DNA of 64,000 nucleotides from Marisalimonas sp016777705 (lineage in GTDB: Bacteria > Pseudomonadota > Alphaproteobacteria > Puniceispirillales > Marisalimonadaceae). Of this stretch, positions 16,283 to 25,917 are shown piece after piece. The notes beneath the pieces were generated by a model, which was not told the DNA's origin, ran no database searches, and saw only the letters and a list, made by a program, of their open reading frames with translations. The position numbers and the translations under genes were made by a program. The stretch is taken from positions 1,364,001 through 1,428,000 of the forward strand of contig NZ_CP159808.1 in the NCBI RefSeq assembly GCF_047717795.1, read 5' to 3'. The number at the start of each line of letters is the position of its first letter. The first letter of the stretch is position 1.

Positions 16283-18122
16283 CTGTTACTGATTTTGCTA
16301 AATTTCTAGGTTGATCTACATCCGTACCTCTTTCTTTAGCAACATGATACGCCAATAATTGTGCTGGAATAGACATAAGCACGGGTGACAATACAGATTT
16401 AAATTCATCTGAAAAATTAGGTATTTCAATTTTAAAATGAGCAAACGGAGCTTTATCTATACATGCTTTATCAGCAAATAAAAATATTTTTGCGCCTCTT
16501 GAGTGTGCTTCTTGTAAGTTGCTAATCGACTTATCTTCAAGACCATCAGCAATTAAGAACATAATTACAGGCAACTTGTCCTCTATTAAGGCTATTGGTC
16601 CATGTTTCATCTCACCTGCAGCGAATCCTTCAGCATGGATATAACTTAACTCTTTAAGTTTAAGAGCTCCTTCTAATGCTAATGGATAAAGATAACCTCT
16701 ACCTAAAAATATCACACTATTAGCATTTTTTATTGCCTGAGCAACTGTAATTATTTGGCTTTCTAATTCTAACATTTTAGAAATAGCTCGAGGTAGTTTG
16801 TTCAAATAAGAGACGTAACTTTCTATTTTAGGTGGTTTTAAATTATTAAATTTTTTACCTAGCGCAATCGCTATTAAAAATAAAATTACTAATTGCGATG
16901 TAAATGATTTAGTACTAGCTACACCAATCTCTGGTCCAACCTTAGTACGCAAACTATAATCAACTTCTCTATCAATAGTACTCCCCTCTACATTGACAAT
17001 AGCATTTGTTTTTAGACCAAGTTTTTTTGCATATCTAAGAGCCATAAGAGTGTCTAAACTTTCACCAGACTGAGATATAACTAACATAGAGCTTTGTCCA
17101 AATATAGATGGCTCTCGATACCTATACTCTGAAGCAAGATCAACAATTACAGGAACATCTGCAATTTGTTCAATCCAATATTTACCTATCAAAGCTGCGT
17201 AATAACTTGTTCCAGCTGCACAAATAATTAAAGAACTTTTTTGACTAAAACCTAATTTATCTAGATCTATATCAATAGTTGATTTGGGATTTATAAATGA
17301 AGAGATAGTGTGAGGAATAACTGAAGGTTGTTCATAAATTTCTTTTTCCATAAAATGCTTATAACCACCCTTGGTGATTAAGCCTAATTCAGATTGAACA
17401 TTAATTATTTTTCTATCAATTTTATTAGATTCATTATTAAAAATTTCAATGTTATTAACTTTAATTAATGCATAATCACCATCTTCAAGATAAATTATTT
17501 TATTTGTTAAATGATTAATTGACTGAGCGTCAGATCCAACAAAATTTGATCCCTCACCTAATCCGATAGCCAAAGGTGAAGAATTTCTAGACACAAACAA
17601 TTGATCAGGAAAATCTAAACAAATTGCAACAAATGCAAATGCACCTTTGATATCTTTTAGCACTAGCCTCCCTGCTTGCAGAAAGTCATGACCTTTTTTT
17701 AAATACTTGTTAAATAGATGAGGCAAAACTTCAGTATCGGTTTGACTTGTAAAAACATATCCTTCAGACTCTAATGTTTTCTTAATTGAAGCATAATTTT
17801 CTATAATACCATTATGAACTACAGCAACTCTATTTTCACTAGTTAATGGATGTGCATTTTTTATGTTAACATTGCCGTGAGTAGCCCATCTAGTATGCCC
17901 TAGAGCTATAGAAGTGTCATAATACAAATTATCTTTAGTTAAATCATTTACTTTATTAATTAAGTTTACAAGTTTTCCTTCAGACTTAGCGACTTGAATT
18001 GATTTTTGATAAAAGGATGCGATGCCTGCAGAATCATACCCTCTATATTCTAATTTTTTTAAACCCTCAAGGACAAGTGAACTTGCATTTTTTTTGCCTA
18101 TAATACCGACAACACCACACAT
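16275..18122 (-). CDS. glmS: Glutamine--fructose-6-phosphate aminotransferase
   Basis: A 615-residue GlmS. After Met removal Cys2 (MCGVVGIIG) is the nucleophile of the glutaminase domain (residues 2 to about 230), and two SIS isomerase domains follow (about 290-420 and 460-600; STKSFTSQLV, GRGYLYPLALEGALKLKE). It ends with the conserved tail DVDQPRNLAKSVTVE. It makes glucosamine-6-phosphate, the first step to UDP-GlcNAc, and is divergent from glmU, which performs the last steps. No glmS ribozyme is expected or seen in the 92-base leader. Its 3' end appears to be an insertion target (see 13837-16282). Confidence 0.97.
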   Translation of the reverse strand: MCGVVGIIGKKNASSLVLEGLKKLEYRGYDSAGIASFYQKSIQVAKSEGKLVNLINKVNDLTKDNLYYDTSIALGHTRWATHGNVNIKNAHPLTSENRVAVVHNGIIENYASIKKTLESEGYVFTSQTDTEVLPHLFNKYLKKGHDFLQAGRLVLKDIKGAFAFVAICLDFPDQLFVSRNSSPLAIGLGEGSNFVGSDAQSINHLTNKIIYLEDGDYALIKVNNIEIFNNESNKIDRKIINVQSELGLITKGGYKHFMEKEIYEQPSVIPHTISSFINPKSTIDIDLDKLGFSQKSSLIICAAGTSYYAALIGKYWIEQIADVPVIVDLASEYRYREPSIFGQSSMLVISQSGESLDTLMALRYAKKLGLKTNAIVNVEGSTIDREVDYSLRTKVGPEIGVASTKSFTSQLVILFLIAIALGKKFNNLKPPKIESYVSYLNKLPRAISKMLELESQIITVAQAIKNANSVIFLGRGYLYPLALEGALKLKELSYIHAEGFAAGEMKHGPIALIEDKLPVIMFLIADGLEDKSISNLQEAHSRGAKIFLFADKACIDKAPFAHFKIEIPNFSDEFKSVLSPVLMSIPAQLLAYHVAKERGTDVDQPRNLAKSVTVE

Positions 18123-18214
18123 AACATATCCTCTAAATATAAAAAATTTCTTTGAATTTTTATTGTTAAACTTTTAAGCTTTATATTTTTAATCTTAAGT
18201 TATATAACATTTTT

Positions 18215-19507
18215 ATGGATATATGTTCAATAATATTAAGTGCCGGTAAGGGAAATAGGATGTCTTCTGATATCCCTAAACCATTACATACAATTTCTGG
18301 GAAATCTATGCTTCAATGGGTTATTGATGCAAATAAAGCAGCTAAAATAGAAAAATCTATAATTGTAATCCCTGAAAATAATGACCTTATAAAAGGTATT
18401 ACGAGTGATTTAAAAACAGTAACACAACCTGTAGCTCTAGGAACTGGTGATGCTGTCAAAAAGGCAACTCAACAATTAAGAGAATTTACAGGTATAATAC
18501 TTGTATGTTTTGCAGATACGCCATTTATAACTCCTAAATCTTTACTTAAAATCATAAAAGCATTTAATAATGATACCAAGCTTGTGATTTCAGGCTTTAA
18601 AAAAAAGGAAAAAAATAATTATGGTAAAGTTATTTTTTCAGAAAAAAATAGTCCCGTTGAGATAATTGAACAAAAAGATGCTGAACTTAAAAATATTAAT
18701 TCGCAATTTTGTAATGGCGGTATTATGGCTATACACAGCTCAGTAATAAACGATCTAGATAAAATTGAAAAAAACACAATAACCAACGAATATTATTTAA
18801 CAGAATTAGTAAAGATTTTAAGTTTACAAAATAAAGGAATTGTCTTTGTTGAGATAAATGAAAATGAAATTTTAGGAATCAATAACCAAATTGATTTATC
18901 AATTGCAGAAAAAATTGCTCAACATTCTCTAAGAAAACAAGCTATGTTAAATGGCGTAAAATTAATTGATCCAGAATCTGTTTTTCTTAATTTTGACACT
19001 GAGATAAGTAAAAACGTAACTATTCACCCTAATGTTGTATTTGGTAAAAATGTTAAGATTTCTTCAGCAGTTGAGATCAAATCATTTTCACATATTGAAG
19101 ATTGCGAAATACATGAAAATTGTGTAATCGGCCCCTTTGCAAGAATTAGGGGCGAAAGCATCTTAGGTAAGGAAACTAAAATTGGGAATTTTGTTGAGAT
19201 AAAGAAAAGTAATTTGGACAAAAAAGTTAAAATCAACCATTTATCATACATAGGAGATAGTGAGATAGGTACATCTACAAATATTGGAGCGGGAACAATT
19301 ACTTGTAATTATGATGGACACAATAAAAATAAAACAATAATAGGTAAAAATTCTTTTATAGGTTCTAATTCAACAATTATTGCTCCAATTAAAATTGGGG
19401 ACGAAGTAACTTTAGGAGCGGGAAGTGTTTTTAATCAAGACGTACCAGACGACAGCCTATCAATAGGTAGAGCTCGACAAATAATTAAAGATAAAAAGAA
19501 ATCTTAA
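18215..19507 (+). CDS. glmU: Bifunctional GlmU: GlcN-1-P acetyltransferase / GlcNAc-1-P uridylyltransferase
   Basis: A 430-residue GlmU. The N-terminal nucleotidyltransferase domain starts with LSAGKGNRMSSDIPKPLH and holds the metal-binding region CFADTPFI. The C-terminal left-handed beta-helix (from about residue 250) shows hexapeptide repeats and the acetyltransferase motif IGAGTITCNYDGHNKNKT. It is slightly shorter than E. coli GlmU (456). It produces UDP-GlcNAc for peptidoglycan and lipid A. Its head-to-head position with glmS (about 92 bases apart) allows joint control of amino-sugar supply. Confidence 0.95.
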   Translation: MDICSIILSAGKGNRMSSDIPKPLHTISGKSMLQWVIDANKAAKIEKSIIVIPENNDLIKGITSDLKTVTQPVALGTGDAVKKATQQLREFTGIILVCFADTPFITPKSLLKIIKAFNNDTKLVISGFKKKEKNNYGKVIFSEKNSPVEIIEQKDAELKNINSQFCNGGIMAIHSSVINDLDKIEKNTITNEYYLTELVKILSLQNKGIVFVEINENEILGINNQIDLSIAEKIAQHSLRKQAMLNGVKLIDPESVFLNFDTEISKNVTIHPNVVFGKNVKISSAVEIKSFSHIEDCEIHENCVIGPFARIRGESILGKETKIGNFVEIKKSNLDKKVKINHLSYIGDSEIGTSTNIGAGTITCNYDGHNKNKTIIGKNSFIGSNSTIIAPIKIGDEVTLGAGSVFNQDVPDDSLSIGRARQIIKDKKKS

Positions 19508-19516
19508 ATCATCTGA

Positions 19517-20317
19517 CTAATATCCTCTATAAGACAATCTATTGTGAGTAAACAAACCTGGAGCAATTACGATGTCAAATTTTTGTTTTCTCCACCAAGA
19601 ATTATTCAACTCAATTTCTATATTTTTAAATCCATTAATCTTTTTTTTTGTATTTATTTCTTCTGCCTTTTTTACAATTATGTCTAAATATTTTTTTCTA
19701 TCTACTAAAATTCCTAAATTTGCCCAGTTTAAAACAGAACTAGGTACTCGGTAAAAGCCATTAGCAATTGCATAGACCTTATCTGGGTGACGTTTATCAG
19801 GATTGCTGATTACATAAGTTGACGTTCCTATTAATTTTTCTGCTTTTGAAGGTCTTAACAATCTCTTCATACGAGAAACAAAAGTATTTGACCAATAGCT
19901 TTTATATTTCTTGAGAGCTACAAATGGCTCTCCCGGATCGTTTCTATTTCTTAATCTAACTTGAATAACGTTAGGCATTGATAACAGCTCTATAGAAGCT
20001 TTTAATTGATCGTAAGTTGTTTGTTTATTTTCTATTAATGGCAAGTCATTCTCTAACAATAATAAAGGTCCACTCGGCATTAGTTCTGCTAAAGTTTTAA
20101 AACCATGAAGAATACCTTTATTTTTTTTTATTAAAATTGGTTGATAATTGAATTCTGTAGCTATTTTTAATCCTTCCTCTGTATATTCAGGCAAACAAAT
20201 AAACTTTTTATTTGTAAGTAAAGACAAGCCGTTTTTTTGATATGAAATAAGTGAATTAACTAAACTGTCGTAACCTTGCCAACTTAAAATACCAATTGAA
20301 AAATTAAGAGTAGACAT
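19517..20317 (-). CDS. Glycosyltransferase-like protein (GT-A fold, GT2-like)
   Basis: A 266-residue soluble protein. The start FSIGILSWQGYDSLVNSLISY is like the first nucleotide-binding strand and helix of GT2 enzymes. KNKGILHGFKTL and LLLLENDLPLI give a DxD-like acidic motif (Glu-Asn-Asp) at the position expected for metal/nucleotide binding. The C-terminal half (NPDKRHPDKVYAIANGFYRV, NNSWWRKQKFDIVIAPGLFTHNRL) is conserved-looking but I cannot name the acceptor. It sits between glmU and the sbmA/rod-shape cluster, and only 14 bases separate it from sbmA, so it may belong to that transcript. A cell-envelope role is inferred. Confidence 0.6.
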   Translation of the reverse strand: MSTLNFSIGILSWQGYDSLVNSLISYQKNGLSLLTNKKFICLPEYTEEGLKIATEFNYQPILIKKNKGILHGFKTLAELMPSGPLLLLENDLPLIENKQTTYDQLKASIELLSMPNVIQVRLRNRNDPGEPFVALKKYKSYWSNTFVSRMKRLLRPSKAEKLIGTSTYVISNPDKRHPDKVYAIANGFYRVPSSVLNWANLGILVDRKKYLDIIVKKAEEINTKKKINGFKNIEIELNNSWWRKQKFDIVIAPGLFTHNRLSYRGY

Positions 20318-20331
20318 TATAAATTTTCTAA

Positions 20332-21321
20332 TTATGACTGATTAACATCAATATCTTCTAAAATGAGTGCTTCAAATTCTCTCAGACGTTTATATACGCT
20401 CGCTAATTCAATAATAGTTGGCCATGCTTTTAATAAATATTGCATAGACCCCTCAACTCTTCCAAAAGCTCTAATAATCTGTTGCATAACACCAAGTGTT
20501 ACAACACCTGCAACAATGGCTGGTGCTAAAAACACATAAGCAGATAAAACATTAGCTTGTAAATAAGCCATACGTCCAACATTAAAATATAAATAACGAA
20601 GATAACTTAAAAAATGGATACTCCTAACATCATCAAATAATTCTTCAATCTTTTTTGGTCTAATATTTCCATCATCTTCTGCAATGACGAGTAACTTTCT
20701 ATACGCAGCTTCTTTCTTTTGTAAATCGTATTCCACTCCTACTAACCTTAATATCCACCCTAACGCTATTAAAAAGATGGTTCCACCTAAAGTCCATATC
20801 AAAGCACCTGTGATCAGACCGTATTGCCAATCTCCAAAGAAAAATATTGGAATTCCAACTGACAATCCTAATAATATTGGAATAAACTGAATTAAAACCA
20901 TTATTGATTCAATTAAACTTGTACCAAGTGATTCCATTATTCGAGAAAACTTTATTGTATCTTCTTGAACTCTTTGAGCTGCTCCCTCAATGTTACTAGC
21001 TCTTTCATAAACTGAGTGATACCACTCAACCATAGCTGCCCGCCATCTAAATAAGAAGTGAGCTGTAAAAAAACTAATAATTACATAAACTGATACATAT
21101 AAACCAGCTAATGAAATAAATGAAAACAAGCTTTCCCAGTATTCTTCAATTGTAATTGAATTAGGTTTAGATAAAGCTTTTTGGATCATATCATAAAATT
21201 CTCCAAACCACTTATTAATTTCAACATCAATTTTTACTTGAACCCAAAGTGATGATAAAATTACAAATGATCCAATCCATGACCATAAAAGCCATTTTTT
21301 TATTACAAAAAATCTAAACAT
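20332..21321 (-). CDS. sbmA: SbmA/BacA-family peptide transporter
   Basis: A 329-residue inner-membrane protein of the SbmA/BacA family, which resembles the membrane half of an ABC exporter but lacks an ATPase. It has about seven hydrophobic segments, the RWRAAMVEWYHSVYERASNIEGAAQRVQED region where the loop follows the third segment, and the end VEGSMQYLLKAWPTIIELASVYKRL, all typical of the family. SbmA/BacA imports antimicrobial peptides using the proton gradient; in rhizobia BacA affects lipid A very-long-chain fatty acids. It is shorter than E. coli SbmA (406) and is encoded downstream of mrdB with a 24-base gap, a placement that suggests an envelope role. Confidence 0.85.
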   Translation of the reverse strand: MFRFFVIKKWLLWSWIGSFVILSSLWVQVKIDVEINKWFGEFYDMIQKALSKPNSITIEEYWESLFSFISLAGLYVSVYVIISFFTAHFLFRWRAAMVEWYHSVYERASNIEGAAQRVQEDTIKFSRIMESLGTSLIESIMVLIQFIPILLGLSVGIPIFFFGDWQYGLITGALIWTLGGTIFLIALGWILRLVGVEYDLQKKEAAYRKLLVIAEDDGNIRPKKIEELFDDVRSIHFLSYLRYLYFNVGRMAYLQANVLSAYVFLAPAIVAGVVTLGVMQQIIRAFGRVEGSMQYLLKAWPTIIELASVYKRLREFEALILEDIDVNQS

Positions 21322-21345
21322 CTGAAACCCTTTAAATATTGCTGA

Positions 21346-22470
21346 TTATGCTTCATTTTTATGTACATTGATACTTAACACTACTCCTACACTAATCAAA
21401 ATCGTGAATAACGAAGTTCCACCGTAACTTATTAATGGCAAAGGTGCTCCCACAACAGGCAATAATCCACATACCATACCTATATTTAGAGTTAAGTAGA
21501 GAAATATTAATAATCCTACACCAAAAACTATTACTTTTGAAAATAAAGTGTCTACAGTAAAACTAATTTTAACAATAGATGCAATCAATACACAAAAAAT
21601 TAAAATTATAGTCATCGCTCCAAAAAAACCTAATTCTTCAGAAATTAAAGTAAAAATAAAATCTGTGTGTTTTTCAGGTAAATAATTCAATCTGCTTTGA
21701 CTTCCTAATAAATAACCTTTTCCAAAGAGCCCTCCTGAACCAATCGCTATTTTAGATTGTATGATCTGGTAACCACTGCCTAAACTGTCAATTTCGGGAT
21801 TAAGAAAAACTAAAATTCTATTCTTTTGATAATTATATAACTGTTGCCAAATTATTGGGACAGAAGAAATAAACGTTAATAAAAATATAAAAACAAACTT
21901 TAGAGACACACCCACATAAAAAAGTATTGCAAATCCTAATATAATTATAGTTAATCCCGTTCCTAAATCTGGTTGAGAAATTACAATCAAACCTGGTATA
22001 ATGATATATAAAATTGGAATGACGTAAGAAAACAGTCTGTTGAAGTTGATTTTTGATAATTGATCAAAATATCTAGCTAACATTAAAATTAATGCAAATT
22101 TCATCAGCTCAGATGGTTGAACGTTTAATCCACCTATCGTAATCCATCTTTGAACGCTTCCAACACCAAAAAACTTAACAAAAACAAGTGACAGTAAGCC
22201 TAATAAAAATGATATCAGAGTGAGTTTATAAAAAAATTTTGGATGTATAAATGTTATTATAAACATTAAAAATACACCTATAATTAATCTTATTAAGTGA
22301 CTTTTTGCCCATGGATTCCAATTGCCTCCCGCTGCTGAGTATAACGCAGCAACCCCCACTAAACCTAAAAAAACAACACATAAAACCATAACCCAATTAA
22401 TTTTTAAAAATTTAGTTAATAAAATATTAGTAGGATTGTCTGTAGAAAATTTATTGCTTTTATAATTCAT
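21346..22470 (-). CDS. mrdB: Rod-shape SEDS glycosyltransferase RodA
   Basis: A 374-residue polytopic membrane protein of the SEDS family with about ten transmembrane segments. Family signatures are GVGSVQRWITIGGLNVQPSEL, ISQPDLGTGLTI, the region GSQSRLNYLPEKHTDFIF and the C-terminal VVGAPLPLISYGGTS. RodA polymerises lipid II into glycan strands and works with PBP2 (mrdA), encoded immediately upstream with a 22-base gap. It is the fifth gene of mreB-mreC-mreD-mrdA-mrdB. Confidence 0.95.
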   Translation of the reverse strand: MNYKSNKFSTDNPTNILLTKFLKINWVMVLCVVFLGLVGVAALYSAAGGNWNPWAKSHLIRLIIGVFLMFIITFIHPKFFYKLTLISFLLGLLSLVFVKFFGVGSVQRWITIGGLNVQPSELMKFALILMLARYFDQLSKINFNRLFSYVIPILYIIIPGLIVISQPDLGTGLTIIILGFAILFYVGVSLKFVFIFLLTFISSVPIIWQQLYNYQKNRILVFLNPEIDSLGSGYQIIQSKIAIGSGGLFGKGYLLGSQSRLNYLPEKHTDFIFTLISEELGFFGAMTIILIFCVLIASIVKISFTVDTLFSKVIVFGVGLLIFLYLTLNIGMVCGLLPVVGAPLPLISYGGTSLFTILISVGVVLSINVHKNEA

Positions 22471-22492
22471 AATTCTTTACACATTTTATATT

Positions 22493-24424
22493 TTATATTT
22501 TAAACAAATTTTTAAATACATCTCTAGCTATGGGTGCCGCAACTGAGGAGCCACTTCCTCCATGCTCAACGACAACACTTATAGCGTATTTTGGCTTAGA
22601 AATTGGAGCGTAACCAACAAAAAGTGCATGATCTCTTTTTTTCCATGGTCTATCTTCATTTTTAATTAGACCTTTTTCTCTTTCTTCTTCAGTAATTCTT
22701 ACAACTTGCACGGTTCCAGTTTTACCAGCCATTTCAACCTTTTTAGATCCAATTTTATATTTTTTTGCAGTACCTTTTTTGCCAAGTACAACCTCTTCCA
22801 TTGATTTTTTTATAAATTTTAGATGTTCTTGGTTAATATCAAGATTGTTAAATTCTTTGTTATTATTGTTTTTAATTAAAGAAGGATTAATAGCGTATTT
22901 ACTATTTGCAATTCTAGATACCATGGTTACAAGTTGAAGAGGAGTGGTTAAAATGTATCCTTGACCAATTGATGCGTTTAAAGTTTCTCCATATGTCCAA
23001 TTCACACCGTCTCTTTGCAATTTCCATTTAATATTTGGCACCACGCCTTTTGTTTTTTCATCTGTCTCAATATTATAATATTGCCCTAAACCAAGTTTTT
23101 TCATCATGACAGCAATTTTATCTATACCTACCTTTAAACCTAACTCATAAAAAAATACGTCACATGATTGCTCAATTGCCTGCATTAAATTTAGACTTCC
23201 ATGTCCATTCTTGGCCCAACAATGAAAATTACTAGTTCCAAACTCTTTTACTCCAGTGCATGAAAACTTAGTCTTATAATTAATAATTCCACTTTCAAGT
23301 GCTGCTAATGCAACTGCCATTTTAATAGTGGACCCTGGAGGGTATACTCCAGACATGCTTCTGTTAAGTAGAGGAGATCTAGTATTATTTTTTAATACAC
23401 TCCACTCATTATCACTTAATCCATTAGAAAACATATTCGGATTAAACCCAGGTGAAGAAACACAACATAAAAGTTCACCATTTTCAACATCCATAACTAT
23501 AACTGAACCCGAATGTGGATTAACTATCTTATTGGCTTGATTAGTATAAACAAAGTTATTATCAATGTATGAAATGTTTTCGTTAACTTCAATCTGCTTT
23601 TTAATTACTTTATTTTGAATCGACGTTAAATTATAATTACCCATTTCTAATCTTTGCATTGCAAAAGCTTGTAAACTCATGTCTAACGAAACTTGTATAT
23701 CTTCACCAGAACCGGTTTGCTCATAAATCCGTGTGTCTATAACATGACCTTTTGATGTCACTTCATTTCTTTTTCTTCCAAATTTGCCTCGTAACTCAGT
23801 ATCAAAAAACTTTTCCAAGCCTCTTTTCCCAACATCAAGACCAGGAACCGTCACCACATTACTATCAAGTTTATCTAATTTTGAAAATACACCTGTATAT
23901 CCAGTAACATGACCTACTATTTTCCCTTGAGGATAAACCCTTTTCTTTGAAATTAAAAAAGTAATTTCTGGAAATTCTACATTCCTTACTGCTAATTTTG
24001 AGACATCTCTTTGAGAAAGGTTTCTTGTTATCAAAATTTCTTTAGGGTTATTGTTTTTTTTTTCATTCAAAGAAGAGTAGAATCGATCAAGATCTTTTTT
24101 ATCAATATATATAATTTGTGATATTTTATAAATTAAAGCTTTAACATCTAACGATTCACTCCAATTTAACACAAGAGAAAAACTATCCATGTTACCTGCT
24201 AAAAGACGCATTTTCCTATCTAATATTCTACCTCGTTCTGGAGGAATAATAAAATAGTTAAATTGGTTTTGATTCGATAGCTTCTTATATTTCTGATTTT
24301 CAATTATTTGTAGGTCAAAAAATCTCCAACTTATACCTCCAACTACAAGAGTTTTTAAAAATGAAAGAAAAAAAAATCTTCTAGTTAGAGTTTGCTCTAA
24401 TATTTTTTGATTATTATTTTTCAT
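22493..24424 (-). CDS. mrdA: Penicillin-binding protein 2 (rod elongation transpeptidase)
   Basis: A 643-residue class B PBP. One N-terminal membrane segment (about residues 15-35) is followed by the dimerisation domain (about 60-220) and the transpeptidase domain (about 310-640). The three active-site motifs are SxxK in GVYPPGSTIKMAVAL, SxN in EQSCDVF (Ser-Cys-Asp here, as in PBP2) and KTG in AGKTGTVQV. It cross-links peptidoglycan in the elongasome with RodA. mrdB follows downstream and mreD lies three bases upstream, the classical arrangement. Confidence 0.95.
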   Translation of the reverse strand: MKNNNQKILEQTLTRRFFFLSFLKTLVVGGISWRFFDLQIIENQKYKKLSNQNQFNYFIIPPERGRILDRKMRLLAGNMDSFSLVLNWSESLDVKALIYKISQIIYIDKKDLDRFYSSLNEKKNNNPKEILITRNLSQRDVSKLAVRNVEFPEITFLISKKRVYPQGKIVGHVTGYTGVFSKLDKLDSNVVTVPGLDVGKRGLEKFFDTELRGKFGRKRNEVTSKGHVIDTRIYEQTGSGEDIQVSLDMSLQAFAMQRLEMGNYNLTSIQNKVIKKQIEVNENISYIDNNFVYTNQANKIVNPHSGSVIVMDVENGELLCCVSSPGFNPNMFSNGLSDNEWSVLKNNTRSPLLNRSMSGVYPPGSTIKMAVALAALESGIINYKTKFSCTGVKEFGTSNFHCWAKNGHGSLNLMQAIEQSCDVFFYELGLKVGIDKIAVMMKKLGLGQYYNIETDEKTKGVVPNIKWKLQRDGVNWTYGETLNASIGQGYILTTPLQLVTMVSRIANSKYAINPSLIKNNNNKEFNNLDINQEHLKFIKKSMEEVVLGKKGTAKKYKIGSKKVEMAGKTGTVQVVRITEEEREKGLIKNEDRPWKKRDHALFVGYAPISKPKYAISVVVEHGGSGSSVAAPIARDVFKNLFKI

Positions 24425-24427
24425 GCA

Positions 24428-24949
24428 TCAACTTTTAAATAATCTTTGAATAAAATAAAATGAATTTATAATAATGTTTACAATTGGAAATGATACCAAG
24501 GTTATTCCAATATAATATAATATTGGACTGAGATCAGGAATTTTTAAATTCAACAACATATTAATTAACAAAGTTACAGTAAATGCAATAACAAAAATTA
24601 TGGTAAAATATAACCAATCATCTTCATGTTTTTCATCAGCAATGTTAATTCTGATATTCTCAGTTAAATATTTAAACAATAAAAAGTAAATAGAAGTTAA
24701 ACCTAAATTATTCCCTAAAAAAACATCATTTAATAAACCAATGCAAATTAAATTGAAATTAGAAAGTATATAATTAAATTTCTTAATAAACAAAAAAATT
24801 ATAATCGAAACTAAACTCGGGGTTGCAGTATTAAATATTAGAAAAAAACTTAGAGATACTTCGATGTTGATCAAAAAAAAGATACCTATAAAAAAAAAGA
24901 TGCTTTTTGATAAATTATATATAAAATAAAATATAAGATTATTATTCAT
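24428..24949 (-). CDS. mreD: Rod shape-determining protein MreD
   Basis: A very hydrophobic 173-residue protein with five to six membrane segments. MreD proteins are poorly conserved; the FIGLLNDVFLGNNLGLTSIYFLLFKY-like stretch (residues about 72-97; Asp-Val-Phe-Leu-Gly) is the family's best-kept part. Its start codon shares a base with the mreC stop at 24949 and mrdA follows after three bases, so translation is coupled. It helps to connect MreB filaments with the membrane elongation machinery. Confidence 0.85.
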   Translation of the reverse strand: MNNNLIFYFIYNLSKSIFFFIGIFFLINIEVSLSFFLIFNTATPSLVSIIIFLFIKKFNYILSNFNLICIGLLNDVFLGNNLGLTSIYFLLFKYLTENIRINIADEKHEDDWLYFTIIFVIAFTVTLLINMLLNLKIPDLSPILYYIGITLVSFPIVNIIINSFYFIQRLFKS

Positions 24950-25884
24950 TAATCTTCAGCACTCTCAATTTTTCTTCTTCCACTCGAATCGATTCCCTTA
25001 AGACCCCGAGAGGTCTTGGGTTTTTGCATAGGTGCAAAACCATCAAAGTCATTATTAGCATCTTGAGGTAAATTAAAATTTGTTATAATTGAAATATAAG
25101 TAATCCTATTAAGATCTACAGAAGGCTTTACGGAGTATTTCCCAGAAAAAGTTTTAACTACATTTCCAATATTTATGCCTGCGGGCAGTCTGCCACCATG
25201 ACCAGATGTTTCCAAAGATTCACCTTCAATAAGAGTTGCTTCAGAAGATAAAAATTTGATTTTTAACAATTGACTATTCTGTCCTTGAATGATTGCTGGC
25301 CAATTACTTTGTGTTAAATAAGCAGGTATCATTGAATTAATATCTATAATTAATAATATTCTACTAGAATTAAAACTAACATTAACCACATAACCAACTA
25401 ATCCAAGAGAAGAAATAGCTGGTTGACCTATTTTTACTCCATCTTTAGTACCTGCATCAATTAAAACTGTGTTAGCAAACGTGCCTCCAGGTGATGTTAA
25501 TGCTCTACCAGTAACTATTCTAATTTTATTTTGGGGTATGGAGTTTAATAATTTTCTTAACTCTAATAATTCAAGTTCATTACTTGCAATTTTACTATTT
25601 GAAACTCTAAGTCTTCTAATTTCACTTTTTAGCCTTATATTTTCGTCTCTTAAAGATCCCGTTGATTTTACTTCTTCAAGAACACCCGCTATTTCTTTAA
25701 CAGGCTTGTTAAACATATAGGTGATTGGAGCTGTAAAATCAGACACAAAAGCTTTGAAATTTCTTACTGCAATAAGATCTAATTTTCCTAAAAAAACTAA
25801 AATTAAGCATAATAAAACTAAAAAGAAATTAAAGTTTTTTGAGTATTTGAATGTTTTTTTATTTGACGGCTTGCCTGAAACCAC
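24949..25884 (-). CDS. mreC: Rod shape-determining protein MreC
   Basis: A 311-residue bitopic protein. A basic N-terminus and one membrane segment (about residues 17-36) are followed by a coiled coil (about 65-115, LRDENIRLKSEIRRLRVS) and a periplasmic double beta-barrel domain with GRALTSPGGTFANTVLIDAGTKDG-type signature (about 120-145) and VGYVVNVSFNSSRILLI. It scaffolds PBP2 and RodA in the periplasm. The tail of about 40 residues is charged and probably flexible. It lies between mreB and mreD. Confidence 0.93.
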   Translation of the reverse strand: MVSGKPSNKKTFKYSKNFNFFLVLLCLILVFLGKLDLIAVRNFKAFVSDFTAPITYMFNKPVKEIAGVLEEVKSTGSLRDENIRLKSEIRRLRVSNSKIASNELELLELRKLLNSIPQNKIRIVTGRALTSPGGTFANTVLIDAGTKDGVKIGQPAISSLGLVGYVVNVSFNSSRILLIIDINSMIPAYLTQSNWPAIIQGQNSQLLKIKFLSSEATLIEGESLETSGHGGRLPAGINIGNVVKTFSGKYSVKPSVDLNRITYISIITNFNLPQDANNDFDGFAPMQKPKTSRGLKGIDSSGRRKIESAED

Positions 25885-25917
25885 CTGATACCACTCGAAA
25901 AAAAAAGTTAATATAAA

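Noticed and set aside
18123..18214. A glmS riboswitch-ribozyme in the glmS leader
   Set aside because: The leader is only about 92 bases, shared with glmU, and shows no conserved ribozyme core; the element is mainly found in Firmicutes.
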